Origin: Fen-1364 sp049515135
GTDB lineage: Bacteria; Spirochaetota; Spirochaetia; SZUA-6; Fen-1364
Assembly (NCBI GenBank): GCA_049515135.1
Contig: JBEKUJ010000002.1
Span: 248,001 to 312,000 of the forward strand
Direction of reading: 5' to 3'
DNA length: 64,000 nucleotides
In this document: one piece after another, positions 58,848 through 64,000 of the stretch
How the letters are laid out: the number at the start of each line of letters is the position of its first letter
How positions within the stretch are numbered: the first letter of the stretch is position 1
The notes under the pieces: generated by a model
What the model was told of the DNA's origin: nothing
Database searches by the model: none
Seen by the model: only the letters and a program-made list of their open reading frames with translations
Translations under genes and position numbers: made by a program

Positions 58848-61427
58848 CTAGACGGACGGCTGCGTCACGGGTGCATCGCCGTCAGGTCTCAGGGGCTCTT
58901 CGGGAGGCTGCGCCCGCTCTTCCTGCCGGGCCGGGCCGGGCTGCTCGACGGCTTCCCCCTCAGAAAAGCTTCCCTGCGGGAAAAGAATGGCTATGGCATC
59001 CAGCACCGAGTCCGCGAACTCGAAGCCCATGTCCTGGTGGACCTCGGCAGGGATCTCTTCGAGGTCCTTCTCATTGCGCCGCGGCAGAAGGACATGTGTC
59101 ATCTTGTATCGATGGGCCGCAAGCACCTTCTCCTTGACCCCGCCGATGGGAAGCAGCCGGCCCGTCAGCGTGATCTCACCGGTCATTGCGAAGCCGCTCT
59201 TCAGGGCGACTCCCGAGACTGCGGAAAGAAGGGCGGCCGTGAGGGTGATGCCCGCGGACGGGCCGTCCTTGGGGATGGCTCCCTCAGGCACGTGGACGTG
59301 GATGTCGCGGTCCTTGGTGAAGTCGGCGGGGATCCCCAGCGCCGCATGGTGGGCCCGCAGGAAGGAGAGCGCTGCCTGCGCGCTTTCCTTCATCACCTCA
59401 CCAAGGCTGCCGGTGAGCATGAGATCCCCTTTGCCCTCCAGGATGGCCACCTCCACGGGCAGGAGCTGCCCTCCCACCTCGGTCCACGCAAGACCGTATG
59501 CGAGGCCCGGCTTCACGTCGCGGGAGAAGGTATTCTCCAGGAACTTCACCTTGCCGAGGTACTTCTCCACGTTCCTGCCCGTGACGGTGACCTTGAAGGA
59601 CTCCGCGCCGGCCTCGGGCCGGGCCGCGGGCTGCGCACCAGGCTGCGCGGCGGGGCTGGCCGGTTCTGCCGGCGCCACCACGGCCGGCGCCGGGGGATTT
59701 TCCGTGTCGTTCGATTGCGGCGCGGCCGGGGGCATCCTGCCTTCCTTCACCGCTTCCCGCGCGATCTTCCTGATAATGTTGGCAATCTCACGCTCCAGGT
59801 TTCGCACTCCGGCTTCCATTGTGAAGCCGCGGATGAGCTTGAGGATGGCCGACTTCTGGAACGTGATATCCGCCCAGTCCAGCCCGTTCTCCCTGATCTG
59901 CTTGGGCACCAGGAACTTTTCCGCTATTTTCTCCTTCTCGAACTCCGTGTACCCGGAGATCTCGATCACTTCCATCCTGTCCCGGAGCGGATAGGGGATA
60001 TTGTGGGAGGAGTTGGCCGTGGTGATGAACATCACGTGGGACAGGTCGTACGGCACCTCGAGATAGTGATCCACAAACGTCGCATTCTGCTCTGGGTCAA
60101 GCACCTCCAGCAGGGCTGATGCAGGGTCCCCGCGCCAGTCAGAGCTCATCTTGTCGACTTCGTCCAGGAGGAAGACGGGATTGCGCGACCCTGCCTTTCG
60201 CATGGACTGGATGATCTTGCCGGGAAGCGCGCCGACATACGTCTTCCTGTGCCCCCGGATCTCGGCCTCATCACGCACGCCTCCCAGGGAAACGCGGACG
60301 AAGTTCCGTCCCAGGGAGCGCGCCACAGACCTGCCCAGGGAGGTCTTGCCGGTGCCGGGAGGGCCGATGAAGCAGAGGATGGGTCCCTTGACCGCGGGGG
60401 AAAGCTGACGCACGGCGATGAAGTCGAGGATCCGCTCCTTGACCTTTTTCAGGTCATAGTGGTCCTCATCCATGATCTGGCGGGCCCGCTCGATGTCGCG
60501 GTTGTCCGCGGTTGTCTCTTTCCACGGCAGGTCCACGATCCATTCGAGGTAGGTCCTCAGAAGAGCAGACTCGGGGGACATGGGCTGCATCCGGCCCAGA
60601 CGCTTGAGCTCTTTCTGGCACTTCTCCGCAACTTCCGCGGGCAGCCCCTTGGCCTTCACCTTCTCTTCCAGCTCTTTGGCCCCTGTTGGATCATCCCCTT
60701 CCGCCCCGAGCTCGCGCTGGATCTCCTTGAGCTGCTCGTTGAGGAAGTAGTCTTTCTGCGTCTTCTCGAGCTTGCGCTTGACCTTTCCTGTGATCTCCTG
60801 CTCCAGGGAAAGCACCTCGATCTCCGAGGCAACGATTGCCGCGCACCTCTCCAGCCGGCTCTCCGTGTTTTCTATGGACAGGAGCTCCAGCTTCTGGGGG
60901 AGCTTGATTGGCAGGTTTCCGGCAATCAGGTCCACGAGGGTATCCGGAAGCTCGGCGCTCTCCACGGCTGTGACGACCTCGGGAGGCACCTTCTTCGAGA
61001 CCTCCGCGTACCGCGTGAACTGCGACAACGCCGTCCGCATGAGAGCGGACACCTGGGATGTGATGTCCCTGGTCTCAGGGAGCGGGCGCACGATGACGCG
61101 GAAAGAATCCCGCGTTTCGGAGTATTTCGTGATGACTGCCCTTTCCAGCCCCTCCACGAGGAGCCGGATCTTCCCGTCGGGAAGCTTGAGCATCTGCAGC
61201 ACCCGGGACACCGTCCCGACATCGTGCACATCGCGCTCGTCGGGCTCTTCAACGCCCGTCTTCCTCTGGGACACCAGGAAGAGCGGCCTGCCCAGACGCA
61301 TGGCCTCCTCCACGCTGCGCAGGGACCGCCTCCGGCCCACGAAAAGGGGCACGACCATCCTGGGGAAAACTGCGAGGTCCTTCAACGGGACCATGAACAT
61401 CTCGTGTCTCTTGAGGAGGATCTTCAT
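58848..61427 (-). CDS. lon: ATP-dependent protease Lon with Pro/Ala-rich insertion
   Basis: Soluble AAA+ protease for damaged and regulatory proteins (859 residues). N-terminal LON domain begins MVPLKDLAVFPRMVVPLFVG; Walker A GPPGTGKTSL and Walker B VFLLDEVDKM follow; the proteolytic Ser is in KDGPSAGITL and the Lys in GGVKEKVLAA. A Pro/Ala-rich stretch of about 45 residues (plus 59595-59735) separates the ATPase from the protease domain, longer than the usual linker. The C-terminus adds about 40 Pro/Glu-rich residues. It ends the tig-clpP-clpX-lon operon. Confidence 0.95.
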   Translation of the reverse strand: MKILLKRHEMFMVPLKDLAVFPRMVVPLFVGRRRSLRSVEEAMRLGRPLFLVSQRKTGVEEPDERDVHDVGTVSRVLQMLKLPDGKIRLLVEGLERAVITKYSETRDSFRVIVRPLPETRDITSQVSALMRTALSQFTRYAEVSKKVPPEVVTAVESAELPDTLVDLIAGNLPIKLPQKLELLSIENTESRLERCAAIVASEIEVLSLEQEITGKVKRKLEKTQKDYFLNEQLKEIQRELGAEGDDPTGAKELEEKVKAKGLPAEVAEKCQKELKRLGRMQPMSPESALLRTYLEWIVDLPWKETTADNRDIERARQIMDEDHYDLKKVKERILDFIAVRQLSPAVKGPILCFIGPPGTGKTSLGRSVARSLGRNFVRVSLGGVRDEAEIRGHRKTYVGALPGKIIQSMRKAGSRNPVFLLDEVDKMSSDWRGDPASALLEVLDPEQNATFVDHYLEVPYDLSHVMFITTANSSHNIPYPLRDRMEVIEISGYTEFEKEKIAEKFLVPKQIRENGLDWADITFQKSAILKLIRGFTMEAGVRNLEREIANIIRKIAREAVKEGRMPPAAPQSNDTENPPAPAVVAPAEPASPAAQPGAQPAARPEAGAESFKVTVTGRNVEKYLGKVKFLENTFSRDVKPGLAYGLAWTEVGGQLLPVEVAILEGKGDLMLTGSLGEVMKESAQAALSFLRAHHAALGIPADFTKDRDIHVHVPEGAIPKDGPSAGITLTAALLSAVSGVALKSGFAMTGEITLTGRLLPIGGVKEKVLAAHRYKMTHVLLPRRNEKDLEEIPAEVHQDMGFEFADSVLDAIAILFPQGSFSEGEAVEQPGPARQEERAQPPEEPLRPDGDAPVTQPSV

Positions 61428-61442
61428 TTTTTGAAACGGCCG

Positions 61443-62696
61443 CTATGCCGTCTTTTTCTGGCCGGAAAGGATGATCTCCGGCTTCTCCGAGCTCGTGACC
61501 ACCCGTTCGGTGATGACCACCTTCTTGGCGCCCTTGAGAGAAGGTATGTCGAACATCACGTCCATCATCAGCGCCTCCACGATTGCCCGCAGACCGCGCG
61601 CGCCCGTCTTGCGCTCGATGGCCTTGTGGGCGATTGCATCGATGGCACGCTCGTCGAACTCCAGCTCCACCTCATCCAGCTTGAAAGAGGCCTTGTACTG
61701 CTTGAGGATGGCGTTGTGCGGCTCCGTGATGATGCGCCGCAGGGCATCGGCGTCCAGCTCCTCCAGCGGGACCACGATGGGAAGCCTGCCCACGAACTCC
61801 GGAATGAGACCGTACCTGATGAGGTCATCAGGCTGGAGCTGCATGTACAGCTCTACGAGGTCCTTCTCCCCCATGCCCTTGGGGTCCGAGCCGAAGCCCA
61901 GCGGGTGCGCCACCGTCCTCTGCTCCACGATCTTGTCAAGCCCAACAAACGCCCCGCCGCAGATGAAGAGGATGTTTGTGGTGTCGATGCGCAGCATCTC
62001 CTGGTTGGGGTGCTTGCGGCCGCCCTGGGGAGGCACCGAAGCGACCGTGCCTTCCACGATCTTCAGGAGGGCCTGCTGGACCCCCTCTCCGGAAACATCC
62101 CGGGTTATGGAAGGGTTGTCGCCGCTCTTGCGGGCGATCTTGTCGATTTCATCTATATAAACGATGCCCCGCTCAGCCGCGGAGATGTTGTTGCCCGCGT
62201 TCTGGATGAGCTTCAGGAGGATGTTCTCTACGTCCTCACCCACGTAGCCCGCTTCCGTGAGGGTTGTGGCGTCCGCGATGGCGAAGGGCACCTTGAGCTT
62301 GCGCGCCAGAGTTCGCGCCAGCAGGGTCTTTCCCGTACCCGTGGGTCCGATGAGAAGGACGTTGGACTTCTCCAGCTCCACGTCGTTCTGGACCTTGTGA
62401 CCGAGAGCTATCCTTTTATAGTGGTTGTAGACGGCAACGGAGAGGACCTTCTTTGCCTGCTCCTGGGCGATCACGTACTGATCCAGGTAATCCTTGATCT
62501 CGCGCGGCTTCGGGATGTCCTCCGTGAACTCGATGGAGAGGTTTTCCTCCTCCTCATCCAGGATCTTCTTGCAGACGTTGACGCACTCATCACAGATGAA
62601 CACGCCGGGCCCGGCGATGAGCCGCCGCGCAACGTCCGCGCTCTTCCCGCAGAAAGAGCAGACCTTGAAGCCGTCACTTTTGGGAGTTTTCGCCAC
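61443..62696 (-). CDS. clpX: ATP-dependent Clp protease ATP-binding subunit ClpX
   Basis: AAA+ unfoldase that feeds ClpP (417 residues). The N-terminal zinc-binding domain has VCSFCGKSADVARRLIAG and ICDECVNVC; Walker A is GPTGTGKTLLA, Walker B IVYIDEIDKI, and the pore/IGF-type loop region is present. The start ATG overlaps the clpP end by 23 bases. lon follows after 15 bases. Confidence 0.97.
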   Translation of the reverse strand: MAKTPKSDGFKVCSFCGKSADVARRLIAGPGVFICDECVNVCKKILDEEEENLSIEFTEDIPKPREIKDYLDQYVIAQEQAKKVLSVAVYNHYKRIALGHKVQNDVELEKSNVLLIGPTGTGKTLLARTLARKLKVPFAIADATTLTEAGYVGEDVENILLKLIQNAGNNISAAERGIVYIDEIDKIARKSGDNPSITRDVSGEGVQQALLKIVEGTVASVPPQGGRKHPNQEMLRIDTTNILFICGGAFVGLDKIVEQRTVAHPLGFGSDPKGMGEKDLVELYMQLQPDDLIRYGLIPEFVGRLPIVVPLEELDADALRRIITEPHNAILKQYKASFKLDEVELEFDERAIDAIAHKAIERKTGARGLRAIVEALMMDVMFDIPSLKGAKKVVITERVVTSSEKPEIILSGQKKTA

Positions 62697-63318
62697 TCTT
62701 GCTCCGCCTTAGAATCTTGTCGATGAGCCCGTATTCGAAGGCCTCGTCCGCGGACATATAGTAATCCCTCTCGAGATCCTTTTCTACAGTTTCGGCTGTT
62801 TTCCCCGTGTGCTCTGCGAAATACGAGATGATGAGTTTCTTGATCCGCACGAGCTCCCGGGCCTGGATGCTGATGTCAACCGCCTGTCCGGAGACGCCTC
62901 CCCAGGGCTGGTGGATGAGGATGCGCGACGAGGGAAGCGCCACGCGCTTTCCGTTCGTGCCACAGGCAAGAAGAAGCGCTCCCATGGAGGCGGCCTGCCC
63001 GAGACAGATGGTCTGGACGTCGGGCTTGATGTACTGGATGGTGTCGTAGATTGCCAGACCCGCGGTCACCGTCCCTCCGGGGGAGTTTACATACAGATGG
63101 ATGTCCTTCTCAGGGTCCTGCGATTCCAGGAAGAGGAGCTGCGCAACAACGAGGTCCGCGTTCACGTCGTAAATCTCCCCGTCCACGAAGACGATCCTGT
63201 CCTTGAGGAGCCGGGAATAGATGTCGTAGGACCGCTCACCCCGGCCCGTCTGCTCGATGACAATCGGGACAAGGTTCGTGTCCATCTCCTCCATGAGCTG
63301 CCCGTCAATTTTCATCAT
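62674..63318 (-). CDS. clpP: ATP-dependent Clp protease proteolytic subunit
   Basis: Serine protease of the Clp complex (214 residues). Catalytic triad: Ser in GQAASMGALLL, His in ILIHQPWGG, Asp in LERDYYMSADEA. The N-terminal LVPIVIEQTGRGERSYDIY axial-gate region is normal. Start ATG 63318 lies 12 bases after tig. It overlaps clpX by 23 bases. Confidence 0.97.
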   Translation of the reverse strand: MMKIDGQLMEEMDTNLVPIVIEQTGRGERSYDIYSRLLKDRIVFVDGEIYDVNADLVVAQLLFLESQDPEKDIHLYVNSPGGTVTAGLAIYDTIQYIKPDVQTICLGQAASMGALLLACGTNGKRVALPSSRILIHQPWGGVSGQAVDISIQARELVRIKKLIISYFAEHTGKTAETVEKDLERDYYMSADEAFEYGLIDKILRRSKSGENSQK

Positions 63319-63330
63319 ACTGAATGGTAC

Positions 63331-64000
63331 CTAATTCCCCGCCAATATGTCCAATACTTTTCTCTTTTCGCCGGGCCGCAGAGCGGTCTTGGAGAGGAGG
63401 AAATCGTAGAGCTTGTCGATCCGGAGGTTCGACTTCATGTAGTCAACGAGGTTGTTCCGGGCGAGGCTCTCCTTCAGATCCTCCAGAGTGACCTTGCGCT
63501 CAGCTGCCATCTTGGCGATTTCCGCGTCGAGCTCTCCTTCCTCGATGGCGATATTCTCCCGTTTGGCGACCTCGGAGATGACCAGCTGAAGCTTCGCGCG
63601 CTTTTCCGCGGACGGCAGCCAGTCCTTGCGGAGACCCTCTATGGTGGTCCCCTGCGCTTCCAGAAGCTCCACGAGCTTCTTCTCTTCGATCCTCATCTGG
63701 CTGACGTATTCCTGCCACATGTTCTCCAGCTGGTAGTCCACGATGGATTGCGGCAGCGGGATCTTCGATGTCTCGACAATGGAATCCAGGATCCGGGACA
63801 CCGTCCTGGAGCGGACGTTCTGCTTCACGGCCTGCTCCAGCTTTGCCCTGATGTCCGCCTTCAGGTCATCCAGGTTCTTGAACTTCTCGCTGATGTCCTC
63901 TGCAAGCTCGTCGTTGATCTCGGGAAGCTTCTTCTCCTTGATGCTGTTGAGCATCACCTGCAGCGTCACGGACTTGCCCGCAAGGGCGCTGGTTTCGAAA
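63331..64000 (-). CDS. tig: Trigger factor (partial, C-terminal part)
   Basis: Ribosome-associated chaperone. The visible frame enters the window with ETSALAGKSVTLQVMLNSIK, the end of the PPIase-like domain, and continues through the helical C-terminal chaperone arms (ELAEDISEKFKNLDDLKADI and onwards) to KRKVLDILAGN. It runs off the window edge upstream, so the N-terminal ribosome-binding domain is not seen. It is first in the classic tig-clpP-clpX(-lon) operon. Confidence 0.93.
   Translation of the reverse strand, partial: FETSALAGKSVTLQVMLNSIKEKKLPEINDELAEDISEKFKNLDDLKADIRAKLEQAVKQNVRSRTVSRILDSIVETSKIPLPQSIVDYQLENMWQEYVSQMRIEEKKLVELLEAQGTTIEGLRKDWLPSAEKRAKLQLVISEVAKRENIAIEEGELDAEIAKMAAERKVTLEDLKESLARNNLVDYMKSNLRIDKLYDFLLSKTALRPGEKRKVLDILAGN

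Noticed and set aside
60249..62726. Long open frame antisense to lon and clpX (over 800 codons).
   Set aside because: It shadows two certain genes, has His/Leu/Arg-rich composition, and arises from high GC codon use.

Overview
This is a GC-rich bacterial chromosome window, densely coding and without mobile genes, CRISPR arrays, rRNA or tRNA genes that I could find. A lipoprotein-sorting LolA-like protein, RodZ-like protein, lipobox signal peptide and F-type ATP synthase point to a Gram-negative, respiring cell. YesM/AraC-type two-component sugar sensing beside an ABC transporter, FolE2, a glmS/alternative-glmU pair and several UVR-motif proteins remind me of GC-rich spirochaetes or a neighbouring phylum. 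That placement is inference with low to moderate confidence.

Layout. 1-1104 (minus): start of an ATP synthase operon, atpB-atpE-atpF. 1206-14900 (plus): a TCA-cycle operon in the order aconitase, divergent malate dehydrogenase paralogue, malate dehydrogenase, sdhA, sdhB, sucC, sucD, sucA, sucB, citrate synthase. Most junctions overlap or are short. It lacks membrane anchors for sdhAB, an E3 gene, isocitrate dehydrogenase and fumarase. 14897-21710: small genes, the glmS/glmU-like amino-sugar pair, acylphosphatase and two receiver-domain proteins. 21652-25776: recX, rpsI, rplM, a ferredoxin, and a tetR-fabF operon with a clear operator. 25839-34480 (minus): a NagB-like/PIG-L fusion, a PLP-fold pseudoenzyme, folE2, pcrA/uvrD, rimO, rodZ and lolA-like. 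34701-43702: a TPR protein, cupin, UVR proteins, a phosphoglycerate dehydrogenase-like gene, a UMP kinase-like gene, and a second, unrelated aconitase.

43716-54204 (minus) is the most striking block: sensor kinase, AraC-type regulator, a lipoprotein made of two sugar-binding domains in tandem, an unknown exported protein, then a complete YtfQ-YtfR-YtfT-YjfF-type sugar transporter. The C-terminal half of the tandem lipoprotein closely resembles the transporter's own binding protein, so the locus looks like a self-contained sense-and-import system.

54330-64000: an exported protein, patatin-like phospholipase, a divergent adenosylhomocysteinase-like protein, an adenylate cyclase with an altered receiver domain, a DedA protein, and the protein-quality operon tig-clpP-clpX-lon.

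At least four intergenic sites (15911, 19561, 34593, 54224) carry one compound-hairpin repeat whose outer stem is kept by compensatory changes. I regard this and the tandem-binding-protein sensor as the two most novel signals.
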